64,000 bases of DNA from Nitrincola lacisaponensis (lineage in GTDB: Bacteria; Pseudomonadota; Gammaproteobacteria; Pseudomonadales; Balneatricaceae). The notes below the pieces were generated by a model. It was not told the origin of the DNA. It was given only the letters and a program-made list of their open reading frames with translations, and did no database searches. A program made the position numbers and the translations under genes. Positions 9,593 through 19,360 of this stretch are shown here, in pieces (position 1 is the stretch's first letter; each line of letters starts with the position of its first letter). The stretch is from NCBI RefSeq assembly GCF_000691225.1, contig NZ_JMSZ01000024.1, positions 1 to 64,000 of the forward strand. Direction: 5' to 3'.

Positions 9593-10027
9593 ATGCGTCT
9601 GAATACATTACGCCCGGGTGCCGGATCCAAACAGGCTCCCAAGCGTGTGGGTCGTGGTATCGGCTCCGGTCTGGGCAAAACCTGTGGCCGTGGTCACAAG
9701 GGTCTGAAATCCCGCTCCGGCGGAAGCGTGAATCCGGGTTTTGAAGGCGGTCAGATGCCTATCCAGCGTCGTCTGCCAAAATTCGGTTTCACATCACGTA
9801 AGTCGCGTTATGTTGCTGAGATTCGTTTGAACGAAATCAGCAAGATTACCGCTGACGTGGTTGATCTTGAAGCGTTAAAAAATGCTGACATCATCCGCGA
9901 GGAAATCAAAGTCGCGCGTGTGATCCTGTCAGGTGAAATCACAAAGCCTGTTACTGTTAAAGGTCTTAAAGTGACCAAAGGTGCTCAGGCGGCGATTGAA
10001 GCTGCTGGCGGTAAAGTCGAGGCATAA
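9593..10027 (+). CDS. rplO: 50S ribosomal protein L15
   Basis: L15 is a late-assembling 50S protein. It is 144 residues from the ATG at 9593, which follows an AAGGAG ribosome binding site. An in-frame upstream codon would run into rpmD and is not favoured. [13 protein letters not shown] and the glycine-rich [20 protein letters not shown] segment identify it. The next gene, secY, starts at the base after its stop. Confidence 0.96.
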   Translation: MRLNTLRPGAGSKQAPKRVGRGIGSGLGKTCGRGHKGLKSRSGGSVNPGFEGGQMPIQRRLPKFGFTSRKSRYVAEIRLNEISKITADVVDLEALKNADIIREEIKVARVILSGEITKPVTVKGLKVTKGAQAAIEAAGGKVEA

Positions 10028-11350
10028 ATGGCTAAGGTAGGACAAGTACCGGCAAGACAAAACGGACTGGGCGAGCTTTGGGCTCGTCTGCGTTTCGTTC
10101 TGATCGCGATCATTGTATACCGTATCGGTGCGCATATACCGGTACCGGGTATCAACCCTGATCGCCTTGCTGCACTGTTTGAGCAGAACCAGGGCACAAT
10201 CCTGAGTCTGTTCAATATGTTTTCAGGTGGCGCACTTGAGCGTATGAGTATTCTTGCGCTGGGTGTTATGCCGTATATCTCTGCATCGATTATTATGCAG
10301 TTGATGACGGCGGTCAGTCCGCATCTGGAACAGCTGAAGAAGGAAGGTGAAGCGGGTCGTCGCAAAATCAATCAGTACACCCGTTATGGAACGGTGGTGC
10401 TGGCGACGATTCAGGCATTTGGTATGTCCGTAGGTCTTGCAAGTCAAGGCGTTGCGTTCGCAGCTGATGCCAGTTTCTATTTCGTTGCGGTTGTGACCTT
10501 TGTTGCAGGCGCGGTATTCCTGATGTGGTTGGGCGAGCAGGTAACAGAGCGCGGTATCGGTAATGGTATCTCCATTCTGATCTTCGCCGGTATTGTCGCA
10601 GGTCTTCCTGGAGCTATCGGTCAGTCCTTTGAGGCTGCCCGTCAGGGAGATCTGAATATCCTGGCATTGCTACTGATTGCTGTACTGGCCATGGCTACTG
10701 TCGGATTCGTTGTGTTTATGGAGCGCGGTCAACGCCGTATCACCATCAACTATGCGAAACGTCAACAGGGGCGCCGGGTCTATGCGGCTCAGAGCAGTCA
10801 TCTGCCGCTGAAAGTAAATATGGCCGGTGTTATTCCGCCCATCTTTGCTTCCAGTATTCTGCTGTTCCCTGCTTCCATGGGACAGTGGTTCGGGCAGAGT
10901 GAAGGTCTCGACTGGCTTCAGGATATGGCACTGGCATTAGGCCCAGGTCAGCCGTTGCATATTCTGCTGTTCGGTATCGCTATCGTGTTCTTCTGCTACT
11001 TCTACACAGCGCTGATGTTTAATCCGCGTGAAGTGGCGGACAATTTGAAAAAATCTGGTGCGTTCATTCCGGGTATTCGACCCGGTGAGCAATCTGCCCG
11101 ATACATCGACACTGTATTGTCGCGTTTGACACTGTTCGGCGCGCTCTATATTACGGCTGTATCACTGATGCCACAATTTCTGGTTGTGGCCTGGAACATT
11201 CCGTTCTACTTCGGTGGTACCTCTCTGTTGATCGTCGTGGTGGTTGTGATGGACTTTATGGCGCAGGTGCAATCACATCTGATGTCCCATCAATATGAAT
11301 CACTGATGAAGAAATCGAATCTTAAAGGTGGCGCAGGTTCACTGCGTTAA
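10028..11350 (+). CDS. secY: Preprotein translocase channel subunit SecY
   Basis: SecY is the inner-membrane protein channel that forms SecYEG and works with SecA. It is 440 residues with about ten membrane segments. Diagnostic stretches are [16 protein letters not shown] near residue 36, the plug region following it ([31 protein letters not shown]) and [21 protein letters not shown] in the middle. It is in its usual place in the spc operon, directly after rplO and before rpmJ. Confidence 0.98.
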   Translation: MAKVGQVPARQNGLGELWARLRFVLIAIIVYRIGAHIPVPGINPDRLAALFEQNQGTILSLFNMFSGGALERMSILALGVMPYISASIIMQLMTAVSPHLEQLKKEGEAGRRKINQYTRYGTVVLATIQAFGMSVGLASQGVAFAADASFYFVAVVTFVAGAVFLMWLGEQVTERGIGNGISILIFAGIVAGLPGAIGQSFEAARQGDLNILALLLIAVLAMATVGFVVFMERGQRRITINYAKRQQGRRVYAAQSSHLPLKVNMAGVIPPIFASSILLFPASMGQWFGQSEGLDWLQDMALALGPGQPLHILLFGIAIVFFCYFYTALMFNPREVADNLKKSGAFIPGIRPGEQSARYIDTVLSRLTLFGALYITAVSLMPQFLVVAWNIPFYFGGTSLLIVVVVVMDFMAQVQSHLMSHQYESLMKKSNLKGGAGSLR

Positions 11351-11368
11351 ACCTGTTAGAGGTGGATC

Positions 11369-11485
11369 ATGAAAGTACGCGCGTCTGTTAAAAAGATTTG
11401 CCGTAATTGCAAGATCGTACGTCGCAACGGTTCCGTGCGCGTGATCTGTAAAGTGGAACCCCGTCACAAACAGCGCCAGGGTTAA
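11369..11485 (+). CDS. rpmJ: 50S ribosomal protein L36
   Basis: A 38-codon gene that closes the spc operon. It reads [19 protein letters not shown] at the start and ends [10 protein letters not shown]. The zinc ribbon ligands C11, C14, C27 and H33 are in place, so this is the zinc-binding paralogue. An AGAGGTGG ribosome binding site lies just before the ATG. Confidence 0.95.
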   Translation: MKVRASVKKICRNCKIVRRNGSVRVICKVEPRHKQRQG

Positions 11486-11500
11486 CCACAAATTAAAAGC

Positions 11501-11560
11501 CGTGGAGGCGCCCGACTTGATTTATTTTTGATCAGGTTGTATTATTGCGCGCCTTCCACG
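11501..11560. repeat. Inverted repeat enclosing the alpha-operon promoter
   Basis: CGTGGAGGCGC (11501-11511) is inverted as GCGCCTTCCACG (11549-11560), with one extra base in the right arm. The arms flank the predicted -35 and -10 boxes. RNA started at this promoter would lack the left arm, so the hairpin could form only in read-through transcripts from spc. Confidence 0.6.
11517..11545 (+). promoter_or_regulatory. Promoter of the alpha operon
   Basis: TTGATT (11517-11522), 17 bases, TATTAT (11540-11545). It is located 72 bases before rpsM and inside the inverted repeat of 11501-11560. Confidence 0.65.
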
Positions 11561-11616
11561 AACGATGAATGATTTGTCTCTGCTAATGAGCAGAGCATTA
11601 ATATGGAGTAGATTGA

Positions 11617-11973
11617 ATGGCCCGTATCGCTGGCGTCAATATTCCTGACAATAAGCATGCGGTAATTTCTCTGACTTACATTTATGGGATTGGCCGCACT
11701 ACAGCCAAACAGATTTGCGCTGCAGTAGGTATCCTGCCGACCGTCAAGATCGGCGACCTGTCTGAAGAGCAGCTCGATAATGTTCGTGGTGAAATTACCA
11801 AGTTGACTGTCGAAGGTGACCTTCGTCGTGAAGTCAACATGAACATCAAGCGTCTTATGGATCTTGGTTGTTTCCGTGGTTTGCGTCACCGTCGTAACCT
11901 TCCGGTTCGCGGTCAACGCACCAAAACGAATGCGCGCACCCGTAAAGGTCCGCGTAAGCCGATCCGTAAGTAA
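11617..11973 (+). CDS. rpsM: 30S ribosomal protein S13
   Basis: S13 in the 30S head contacts the P-site tRNA and bridges to the 50S subunit. It is 118 residues: [27 protein letters not shown] at the start and [29 protein letters not shown] in the basic tail. First gene of the alpha operon (rpsM, rpsK, rpsD, rpoA, rplQ). Confidence 0.98.
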   Translation: MARIAGVNIPDNKHAVISLTYIYGIGRTTAKQICAAVGILPTVKIGDLSEEQLDNVRGEITKLTVEGDLRREVNMNIKRLMDLGCFRGLRHRRNLPVRGQRTKTNARTRKGPRKPIRK

Positions 11974-11992
11974 GCGATAGGAATTTCCGAAT

Positions 11993-12382
11993 ATGGCAAA
12001 GCCAGGTAATCGCACACGTAAAAAGGTTAAAAAGCAAGTAGCGGATGGCCTCGCGCACATCCACGCTTCTTTTAACAATACCATCGTCACCATTACCGAT
12101 CGTCAGGGAAATGCACTTTCTTGGGCGACTTCTGGTGGTTCAGGCTTCCGCGGCTCGCGTAAGAGTACGCCTTTTGCGGCACAGGTTGCTGCAGAGCGTG
12201 CTGGTCAGGCGGCCCTGGAGTATGGACTTAAGAACCTCGACGTGTTTGTTAAGGGACCGGGACCCGGTCGTGAATCCGCTGTTCGTGCACTGAACGGCTG
12301 TGGTTACAAAATTAACAACATCACGGATGTGACGCCCATTCCTCATAATGGATGTCGTCCGCCGAAGAAACGTCGTGTTTAA
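11993..12382 (+). CDS. rpsK: 30S ribosomal protein S11
   Basis: S11 lies on the 30S platform near the Shine-Dalgarno helix. It is 129 residues with the conserved [21 protein letters not shown] and [42 protein letters not shown] segments. Confidence 0.98.
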   Translation: MAKPGNRTRKKVKKQVADGLAHIHASFNNTIVTITDRQGNALSWATSGGSGFRGSRKSTPFAAQVAAERAGQAALEYGLKNLDVFVKGPGPGRESAVRALNGCGYKINNITDVTPIPHNGCRPPKKRRV

Positions 12383-12397
12383 TCAGGAGACGGTATA

Positions 12398-13018
12398 ATG
12401 GCTCGATATCTTGGACCAAAGTGCAAGCTGTCCCGTCGTGAAGGCACGGATCTCTTCCTGAAGAGTGGTGTTCGCGCGCTGGATAGCAAGTGCAAAGCAG
12501 AAGTTGTACCCGGTGTGCATGGCGCACGCCGCGGCCGTCTTTCAGAGTACGGTTTGCAGCTTCGTGAAAAACAGAAAGTACGTCGTACCTACGGTGTGCT
12601 GGAGCGTCAGTTCCGTGGTTACTACAAAGAAGCCGCTCGTCGCAAGGGCGCAACAGGCGAAGTCCTGCTGCAGCTGCTCGAAGGGCGTCTGGATAACGTT
12701 GTATACCGCATGGGCTTTGGCTCAACACGTGCTGAAGCGCGTCAGGTGGTTTCTCACCGTCAGATTACTGTGAATGGACAGGTTGTTAACATCCCTTCAT
12801 TCCAGGTAAGTGTTGGCGACAAGATTGCTGTACGTGAAAAAGCCAAGAACCAGTTGCGTATCAAACACGCTCTGGAGCTGGCTGGTCAGCGTGCACCGGT
12901 TGAGTGGATTGAAGTCGATGCTGCGAAAATGGAAGGCGAATTCAAAGCCCTTCCTGAGCGCGGTGATCTGGCTCAGGACATCAACGAACATCTGATCGTC
13001 GAGCTTTACTCGAAGTAA
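12398..13018 (+). CDS. rpsD: 30S ribosomal protein S4
   Basis: S4 nucleates assembly of the 5' domain of the 30S subunit and in E. coli represses translation of the alpha operon. It is 206 residues. It starts [21 protein letters not shown] and carries the S4 RNA-binding domain [30 protein letters not shown] in the middle. Confidence 0.98.
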   Translation: MARYLGPKCKLSRREGTDLFLKSGVRALDSKCKAEVVPGVHGARRGRLSEYGLQLREKQKVRRTYGVLERQFRGYYKEAARRKGATGEVLLQLLEGRLDNVVYRMGFGSTRAEARQVVSHRQITVNGQVVNIPSFQVSVGDKIAVREKAKNQLRIKHALELAGQRAPVEWIEVDAAKMEGEFKALPERGDLAQDINEHLIVELYSK

Positions 13019-13044
13019 TTCTTGAACTCTTGACTGGTGATACT

Positions 13045-14049
13045 ATGCAGCGTTCTGTAAACGAGTTTCTTAGTCCACGTCATATTGACGTACAGGAAAT
13101 CAGCAAAACTCGCGCTAAGGTAACTCTGGAGCCGCTTGAGCGTGGCTTCGGTCATACTCTTGGCAATGCGCTGCGCCGTATTTTGCTCTCTTCAATGCCT
13201 GGTTGTGCTGTGACCGAAGTCGAAATCGACGGTGTGTTACACGAGTACAGCAGCATTGAAGGGGTTCAGGAGGATGTCATTGAGATCCTGCTGAACCTGA
13301 AAGGTGTGGCTTTCACGCTCCATAATGGAGATGAGGCCACGCTGACGCTGAGCAAATCTGAAGCAGGCGTAGTAACCGCAGCTGATATCCAGCTGACACA
13401 AGATGTTGAGATTGCCAATCCCGAGCATGTGATTGCGCATCTTAACGGCAATAACAGCCTGAATATTCAGCTCAAGGTCACTCGTGGTCGCGGATATGTT
13501 CCGGCTGATGCACGTACGGCTGATGAAGATGAGAACCGTACAATCGGTCGCCTGTTGCTGGACGCCAGTTACAGCCCGGTTCTGCGTGTCTCTTATCAAG
13601 TTGAAAGCGCTCGTGTTGAGCAGCGCACTGACCTTGATAAGCTGATCATTGATATTGAATCCAATGGGACCATCGATCCTGAAGAGTGTATTCGTCGTGC
13701 AGCGACAATTCTTCATGAGCAGTTGGCGGTCTTTGTGGATCTTAAAGATGCCAGCCAGCAGTCGCGTACAGAGACTGACGATCCTGAGATCGATCCAGTA
13801 CTGTTGCGTCCGGTGGATGATCTTGAACTGACAGTTCGCTCGGCTAACTGTCTAAAAGCAGAACAGATCTACTATATCGGTGACCTGATCCAGCGCACCG
13901 AAGTTGAACTGTTGAAGACTCCTAACCTGGGTAAGAAGTCGCTGACTGAAATCAAGGACGTATTGGCCTCTAAAGGGCTGTCACTTGGTATGCGTCTTGA
14001 GAACTGGCCACCTGCCAGCCTCAAAAATGACGATAAAGCGGCATCCTGA
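13045..14049 (+). CDS. rpoA: RNA polymerase alpha subunit
   Basis: The alpha subunit dimerises to start RNA polymerase assembly and its C-terminal domain contacts UP elements and activators. It is 334 residues from ATG 13045, which matches the homologue start (MQxSVxEFL); a TTG five codons upstream is less likely. The N-terminal domain includes [23 protein letters not shown], and the C-terminal domain includes [28 protein letters not shown] and [14 protein letters not shown]. Lies between rpsD and rplQ as usual. Confidence 0.98.
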   Translation: MQRSVNEFLSPRHIDVQEISKTRAKVTLEPLERGFGHTLGNALRRILLSSMPGCAVTEVEIDGVLHEYSSIEGVQEDVIEILLNLKGVAFTLHNGDEATLTLSKSEAGVVTAADIQLTQDVEIANPEHVIAHLNGNNSLNIQLKVTRGRGYVPADARTADEDENRTIGRLLLDASYSPVLRVSYQVESARVEQRTDLDKLIIDIESNGTIDPEECIRRAATILHEQLAVFVDLKDASQQSRTETDDPEIDPVLLRPVDDLELTVRSANCLKAEQIYYIGDLIQRTEVELLKTPNLGKKSLTEIKDVLASKGLSLGMRLENWPPASLKNDDKAAS

Positions 14050-14088
14050 GTTAGCCTTCTGACACTAAGTTGTTAAGGATTTTGAATA

Positions 14089-14484
14089 ATGCGTCATCGT
14101 AAATCAGGTCGTCACTTAAATCGTACAAGTGCACACCGCAAAGCGATGTTCAAGAATATGGCAGTGTCTCTGTTCGAACACGAACTGATCAAGACAACTC
14201 TGCCTAAAGCTAAAGAACTTCGCCGTGTGGCTGAGCCGCTTATCACTCTGGCCAAAACTGACAGTGTAGCTAATCGTCGTCTGGCGTTTGCTCGTACCCG
14301 CAGCGATGCCGCTGTAGGTAAACTGTTCGGTGAGCTGGGTCCGCGTTATGCAAATCGCCCAGGCGGTTATGTTCGCATTCTGAAATGCGGCTTCCGCAAA
14401 GGTGATAACGCACCTATGGCTTACGTTGAACTGGTTGATCGTCCACTGAACGTGGAAGCTGTTGAAGACAATAGCGAAGATTAA
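14089..14484 (+). CDS. rplQ: 50S ribosomal protein L17
   Basis: L17 is located near the tunnel exit on the back of the 50S subunit. It is 131 residues: [25 protein letters not shown] at the start, with an acidic C-terminal tail. It ends the alpha operon and is followed by a strong terminator. Confidence 0.97.
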   Translation: MRHRKSGRHLNRTSAHRKAMFKNMAVSLFEHELIKTTLPKAKELRRVAEPLITLAKTDSVANRRLAFARTRSDAAVGKLFGELGPRYANRPGGYVRILKCGFRKGDNAPMAYVELVDRPLNVEAVEDNSED

Positions 14485-14500
14485 TTAGTTTCTCGTGTAC

Positions 14501-14528
14501 AAAAAACCCGGCTGATGCCGGGTTTTTT
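14501..14528 (+). terminator. Intrinsic terminator of the alpha operon
   Basis: AAAAAACCCGGC, loop TGAT, GCCGGGTTTTTT with further T: a 12-bp stem and long U-tract. The A-tract on the other side could also let it act for the opposite strand. Confidence 0.95.
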
Positions 14529-14578
14529 TTGCCTGTAGGAAAGTGCGCGCGAGACCTTATTCGTCATCTGGTGGTTAT

Positions 14579-14614
14579 GCAGGTCTGGCAGTGATGTGCT
14601 TTTGCCAGACCTGC
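14579..14614. terminator. Perfect 12-bp hairpin after mrcA
   Basis: GCAGGTCTGGCA (14579-14590) is inverted exactly as TGCCAGACCTGC (14603-14614) around a 12-base loop. It lies 15 bases past the mrcA stop, but no T-tract follows on the mrcA strand. It may protect or process the 3' end rather than terminate on its own. Confidence 0.55.
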
Positions 14615-14629
14615 CTGCGTGAAAGGCGG

Positions 14630-16993
14630 TCAGTCGAATAGTGATTCGAGTACGCGATTGCCAGACTGTCCTGGCGTAGATGCACGACGTCGAGGCACTG
14701 TTTCTTCAGTAAAGTATTCAACAATGGAATCGGTTTGGCCATCATAGGCCAGAAGTCCGGTCGCTGGGTCTATACGTGCCTGAACGACTTTCTCGGGGCG
14801 CGGGGGAGTGGACTCAGGTTTGCCGTCGAGTGCAACGCGCATGAAATCAATCCAGACGGGCAGTGCTGCAGTACCGCCATATTCGCTGCGTCCGAGAGGG
14901 GCTGGCTGATCAAAACCGATCCAGGCCGTGGTCACCAGATCACGGTTATAGCCCGTAAACCAGGCGTCTCGTTGTTGGTTGGTTGTTCCGGTTTTACCCG
15001 CCAGATCACTGCGTCCCAGTGCTTGCGCGCGACGCCCTGTACCTCGGCGAATGACATCTGCGAGTACATCGTGAATGATGTAGGCAGTAGATGCCTCAAT
15101 AATACGGAAATCCTCCGGCTCATCATGATTCAGACGACTATTGGTATGTTTGAAAGCATCGCCAGCCTGTTCTGGTAGCATCACTGGCTGTCCATTGACG
15201 AGTACTTCGTCAATAAACCAGGGGACAACGCGGTAACCACCATTGGCAAAGGCGGCGTAAGCGGTATTGACCTGAATGGGCGTGACATCCGCTGCACCAA
15301 GTGACAATGACAGGTTGGGCGGAGTGCGTTCAGCATCAAAACCGAATTTCAGTAGTTTGGGATAGGCTGTGTCGATACCTATATCGCGTAGCAGACGTAT
15401 CGATACCAGGTTTTTGGATCGGTAGAGTGCCTCGCGCAGGCGTATAGGGCCTTCGAAGTCACGTGAATGGTTCTCCGGACGCCACTCACCTGCAAGGCTG
15501 ACATCGTGAATCACGATAGGGGAGTCATTCACTATGCTTGCAGCTGTATAGCCTTGCTCTAATGCAACTGCATAGAGGAACGGCTTATAAGTTGAGCCAG
15601 GTTGGCGCCAGGCCTGATTCACCCGGTTGAAATTGTTGTGGTTAAAGCTGAATCCGCCCGACAGTGCGCGGATGGCTCCCGTATCGGGTTCCATTGCAAC
15701 AAGGCCGCCTTGTACACGAGGGAGTTGTGTGAGACGCCAGGTGTTTTCGTCGCGTGACACAATGCGGATAATATCTCCGGGTGTCAGTACTTCGCTGGCG
15801 GTGCGTGGTACAGGACCCATCGCGTTAACTGAGCGATAGGCGCGCGCCCAGCGGATGTTATCCCAGGATAATTCGGCGGTGCTACCGTCTCTGAGGAGTA
15901 TAGAGGCTGATTGATCCTGTACATCCGTCACCAGTGCCGGATGCATGTTTCCTAATAAGGGGTAGCCTGACAGCTGGGTTAATTGTTGCTCGGCTGTTAA
16001 TCCGCTGATATCAATCTGTGCTTCAGGGCCGTGGTAGCCGTGGCGTTCATGATAGGCGATCAAACCATCACGTAGTGCAGCATCGGCTGCTTCCTGCATG
16101 CGACTATCGAGCGTAGTGGTGACGTGGAAGCCTTCAGTATAAGCAAGGTCACCGTACAGTCTGAACATTTCAGCACGAACCATTTCTGCAACATAAAAGG
16201 CAGACAGCTCGATGTCCGCTGTATGGTAACGAGCGTTCTCAGGTTCCTGAACGGCTTCATTAAACTCATCCTGAGTGATATAGCCCAGGCTCAGCATGCG
16301 GCCGAGAATCCAGTTACGCCGTTCCATGGAGCGCTGAGGGTTGCGAACCGGGTTGTTGGCAGACGGTGCTTTCGGCAGGCCTGCAATGGTGGCCATTTGT
16401 GCAAGCGTCAATTCGCTGATATCACGACCGTAATAAATATTAGCGGCAGCCTGAATGCCATAGGCACGCTGCCCCAGATAGATTTTGTTCACATACAGCT
16501 CAAGAATTTCTTCCTTGCTGAGTTCCTGTTCTATTTTCAGTGACAGCAGGATTTCGTTGAACTTCCGTTCGAAGGTGCGTTCCGGGGTTAAAAAGAAGTT
16601 TTTGGCAACCTGCATGGTAATTGTTGAGCCGCCTGTTTGAATCTCACCCGATGATGCCAGTTGAAATGCTGCACGACCCAGACCCTTAAGGTCGATGCCA
16701 AAATGTTCGTAAAAACGACTGTCCTCTGCGGCAAGTATTGCCAGGCGCATGGCATCAGGTATTTCAGCGTAGCTGATAGGGGTGCGGCGTTGCTCTCCAT
16801 ACTCGGCCATAAGCTTTCCGTCCGCCGAAAAAATTCGTAACGGAATCTGGAATCTTACCTCACGAAGCTCGTGTACATCGGGAAGATTAGGCTTATATTG
16901 ATTCAAGGCAAAAAATGCGCCGCCGATAACCAGTAGAATGGCAAGAACCAAAAGGGCAAGAAACCACTTAAAAACTGTTAAAACTTTGCGCAT
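14630..16993 (-). CDS. mrcA: Penicillin-binding protein 1A (bifunctional transglycosylase/transpeptidase)
   Basis: PBP1A polymerises and cross-links peptidoglycan in the periplasm, anchored by one N-terminal membrane segment (FKWFLALLVLAILLVIGGAF, about residues 8-28). The transglycosylase domain (GT51) shows EDSRFYEHFGIDL, QTGGSTITMQVAKNFFL and the ILELYVNKIYLGQ segment. The transpeptidase domain has the S-x-x-K motif in GSTYKPF, S-K-N in RSKNLVS and K-T-G in AGKTGTTN. 787 residues, near the family's usual length. ATG 16993 is chosen because an AAAAGG site is well placed before it; GTG 16999 overlaps that site. Divergent from pilM, as in Pseudomonas. Confidence 0.96.
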   Translation of the reverse strand: MRKVLTVFKWFLALLVLAILLVIGGAFFALNQYKPNLPDVHELREVRFQIPLRIFSADGKLMAEYGEQRRTPISYAEIPDAMRLAILAAEDSRFYEHFGIDLKGLGRAAFQLASSGEIQTGGSTITMQVAKNFFLTPERTFERKFNEILLSLKIEQELSKEEILELYVNKIYLGQRAYGIQAAANIYYGRDISELTLAQMATIAGLPKAPSANNPVRNPQRSMERRNWILGRMLSLGYITQDEFNEAVQEPENARYHTADIELSAFYVAEMVRAEMFRLYGDLAYTEGFHVTTTLDSRMQEAADAALRDGLIAYHERHGYHGPEAQIDISGLTAEQQLTQLSGYPLLGNMHPALVTDVQDQSASILLRDGSTAELSWDNIRWARAYRSVNAMGPVPRTASEVLTPGDIIRIVSRDENTWRLTQLPRVQGGLVAMEPDTGAIRALSGGFSFNHNNFNRVNQAWRQPGSTYKPFLYAVALEQGYTAASIVNDSPIVIHDVSLAGEWRPENHSRDFEGPIRLREALYRSKNLVSIRLLRDIGIDTAYPKLLKFGFDAERTPPNLSLSLGAADVTPIQVNTAYAAFANGGYRVVPWFIDEVLVNGQPVMLPEQAGDAFKHTNSRLNHDEPEDFRIIEASTAYIIHDVLADVIRRGTGRRAQALGRSDLAGKTGTTNQQRDAWFTGYNRDLVTTAWIGFDQPAPLGRSEYGGTAALPVWIDFMRVALDGKPESTPPRPEKVVQARIDPATGLLAYDGQTDSIVEYFTEETVPRRRASTPGQSGNRVLESLFD

Positions 16994-17029
16994 GATCACC
17001 TTTTGGTCTAATTTCGGTCTAAAATGACT

Positions 17030-17035
17030 ATTATA
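17030..17035 (-). promoter_or_regulatory. -10 box for mrcA
   Basis: TATAAT on the - strand, 36 bases before the mrcA start. No matching -35 hexamer is evident at normal spacing. Confidence 0.45.
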
Positions 17036-17048
17036 TCTGTCGCGGCGC

Positions 17049-17077
17049 TTTACAGTATAGCTGACAGGCGTTTAAAT
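17049..17077 (+). promoter_or_regulatory. Candidate promoter for pilMNOPQ
   Basis: TTTACA (17049-17054), 17 bases, TTAAAT (17072-17077), within the 149-base gap between mrcA and pilM. Confidence 0.45.
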
Positions 17078-17142
17078 TACTGAAAAGGTTTATCGCTGTT
17101 AACCTTCTGAGACTTCCGGTATCTGCGGAAAAGGAATGAAAT

Positions 17143-18198
17143 GTGGTCAGCTTATTCGGAAAAAAAACATCGGGCTGGATCGGCATCGACATAGGGTCAT
17201 CTTCAGTGAAGTTGGTGTCTATGTCCACTCATGGTAGTCAGCGACAGATCGACGCCTATGCCATAGTGCCTTTGCCTGCAACAGCTGTGATTGATGGTAA
17301 TATCGAGGTCGTCTCCGAAGTCACTGCGGCTGTTCAGCGAGGACTGAAAATCTGTGGTGGTAAATATAGTGCCGCTGTTGTTGCTGTTCCTTCTTCAGCC
17401 GTGATAACCAAACGCATTCATTTAAGTAACCTGTTTGCCGGGATTGAGCTTGAAGATCAGGTGAAAATCGAAGCGGATCAGTTTATTCCCTACCCTCTTG
17501 AAGAAGTGGCGCTTGATTTTGAAGTCATAGGGCCGGTTGCCAAAGACCCCAATCTCAATGAAATTCTGTTGGTTGCCTGCCGTAAGGAGAGTGCGGATAC
17601 GCGTGAAGATGCGGTAAATGCAGCGGGTGTTAAGTGCGAGATAGTGGATGTCGATACTTACGCTATGGAGCGCTTGCTGTCCCTGGTCGATCAGGCGCCT
17701 GATGATCAGTTGGTGGCGGTCGTTGATATTGGTGCATCTACGCTTTGTCTTAATGTGTTCATGAAAGGCAAAATCGCGTACAACCGTGAGCAGGCATTTG
17801 GGGGTAATGATCTGTCCCAGGCCATTCATCAGCAGCACGGGCTGTCAATGGAAGAGGTGGATCTGGCATTTCGTGAAAATACCCTGGATCCGGGTATTGT
17901 CGAGCAGATGGTGGTGCCCTTTACTGATACAGTTGTGCAACAGGTATCACGTGCGCTGCAGTTTTTCTATTCATCCGGTGTGCATGGTCAGCTAGGACGT
18001 GTTTATGTCTGTGGTGGTGTATCCGGGCTTCCTGATCTGGCAAAGCGCCTGACAGAAGAGCTGGAGATAGACACCCAGGTGCTTACACCATTTAATCATA
18101 CCGCGGTTAATCGCAAGCTGAATCCCGAGCGTCTGGCGCGCGATGGGGCAGTCTTGGCCAAGGCCTGTGGTCTTGCGCTGCGAAGTTTTAATCAATAG
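17143..18198 (+). CDS. pilM: Type IV pilus assembly ATPase-like protein PilM
   Basis: PilM is a cytoplasmic actin-like protein that binds the N-terminus of PilN and links the pilus alignment complex to the motor. The nucleotide-binding phosphate loop WIGIDIGSSSVKLV is near residues 12-25, and a second FtsA/MreB-type motif, VAVVDIGASTLCLNVF, is near residue 190. 351 residues. The start is GTG at 17143 with an AAGGA site seven bases before. First of five overlapping or closely packed genes pilMNOPQ. Confidence 0.95.
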   Translation: MVSLFGKKTSGWIGIDIGSSSVKLVSMSTHGSQRQIDAYAIVPLPATAVIDGNIEVVSEVTAAVQRGLKICGGKYSAAVVAVPSSAVITKRIHLSNLFAGIELEDQVKIEADQFIPYPLEEVALDFEVIGPVAKDPNLNEILLVACRKESADTREDAVNAAGVKCEIVDVDTYAMERLLSLVDQAPDDQLVAVVDIGASTLCLNVFMKGKIAYNREQAFGGNDLSQAIHQQHGLSMEEVDLAFRENTLDPGIVEQMVVPFTDTVVQQVSRALQFFYSSGVHGQLGRVYVCGGVSGLPDLAKRLTEELEIDTQVLTPFNHTAVNRKLNPERLARDGAVLAKACGLALRSFNQ

Positions 18199-18209
18199 GA
18201 CTTGAGACT

Positions 18210-18761
18210 ATGGCCCGAATTAACCTCAGACCCTGGCGCGAAGAACGGAATGCTCTGCATCAGAAACGCTTTGTTTCAAACTTGTTAGGCTCTGCTGTGC
18301 TGGCGGGCCTGGTGGTATTTGGGATCAGCTACTACTATGACATGCAGATGGAGCGCCAACAGGCCCGTAACGACTATTTACGTGCAGAGAATGCCCGTCT
18401 TGACCGGCAGTTGGCTGAAATCAACGAGCTCAATCGTATGCGGGCACAATTGTTGGAACGCCTGCAGGCCATAGAAGATCTGCAGGGTAGTCGACCCGTT
18501 ATCGTTCGTAATTTTGATGAGCTGGTACGTGTATTGCCCGATGAGCTTTATTACACGGCAATCAGTCGTAGCGCTGATTCACTGACTATTGATGGTTACG
18601 CAACCCAAAACCGTGATGTTTCAGCGCTGATGCGCAACCTGAACAGTTCTGTCTGGTTTGGTGAGCCTAACCTGACGCGGGTCAGTACTTCGAACAACCT
18701 GCGGCAGTTCAACCTTTCTGTGCCTATGCGTCGTCCGGCTGAAGGAGGCAGTGCACAATGA
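18210..18761 (+). CDS. pilN: Type IV pilus inner-membrane protein PilN
   Basis: PilN forms a heterodimer with PilO in the inner membrane and binds PilM through its cytoplasmic N-terminal peptide, which here is MARINLRPWREERN, matching the INLLPWR-type motif. One membrane segment (about residues 28-48) is followed by a coiled coil. 183 residues. The stop overlaps the pilO start by four bases. Confidence 0.94.
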   Translation: MARINLRPWREERNALHQKRFVSNLLGSAVLAGLVVFGISYYYDMQMERQQARNDYLRAENARLDRQLAEINELNRMRAQLLERLQAIEDLQGSRPVIVRNFDELVRVLPDELYYTAISRSADSLTIDGYATQNRDVSALMRNLNSSVWFGEPNLTRVSTSNNLRQFNLSVPMRRPAEGGSAQ

Positions 18762-19360
18762 ATATGAATGGTTTGCAGAATGCGTTTCGTGGTTTTGACA
18801 TTAATAACCTGGATTTTAAAACAGCAGGTAACTGGCCAATTGGCGTCAAGTTTATCTGTTATTTACTGGCGTTTGCTGCGGTCGTGGGTGCGGGTGTTCA
18901 TTTTCTGATCACAGATAAACACCAATCGATTGAACGCGAAGTCGCCCGTGAGTCGGATCTTAAATCCCAATTTGAAGATAAGGCGTTCCGGGTAGCTAAT
19001 CTGGATGCATTGCGCAGGCAGATGGCGGATGTTGAAGAGCGCTTCTCTGAAATACTGAAGCAGTTGCCAACCGATAAGGAAGTCCCCGGGCTGCTCGAGG
19101 ATATATCCGATATTGGTCGTCAGGCGGGGCTGTCTATTGAGTCTATTGCCCTGCAGCCGGAAACCCGCTCACAGTTCTATATTGAGTTGCCCATTAATAT
19201 CCAGGTCACCGGCAGTTATCATCAAATGGGTGAGTTTGTCAGCGGTGTCGCTGCCATAGAGCGTATTGTGACGCTGCATGATTACAGCATCCGTGCGGGC
19301 TCTGGCGACACCTTGTCTATGACCATCAATGCAAAGACCTATCGCTATGAACAGAACTGA
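18758..19360 (+). CDS. pilO: Type IV pilus inner-membrane protein PilO
   Basis: PilO pairs with PilN and contacts PilP in the periplasm. 200 residues, with a membrane segment (FICYLLAFAAVVGAGVHFLI, about 30-50), a coiled coil, and a periplasmic ferredoxin-like domain around GLSIESIALQPE. It overlaps pilN at its start and pilP at its end. Confidence 0.94.
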   Translation: MNMNGLQNAFRGFDINNLDFKTAGNWPIGVKFICYLLAFAAVVGAGVHFLITDKHQSIEREVARESDLKSQFEDKAFRVANLDALRRQMADVEERFSEILKQLPTDKEVPGLLEDISDIGRQAGLSIESIALQPETRSQFYIELPINIQVTGSYHQMGEFVSGVAAIERIVTLHDYSIRAGSGDTLSMTINAKTYRYEQN

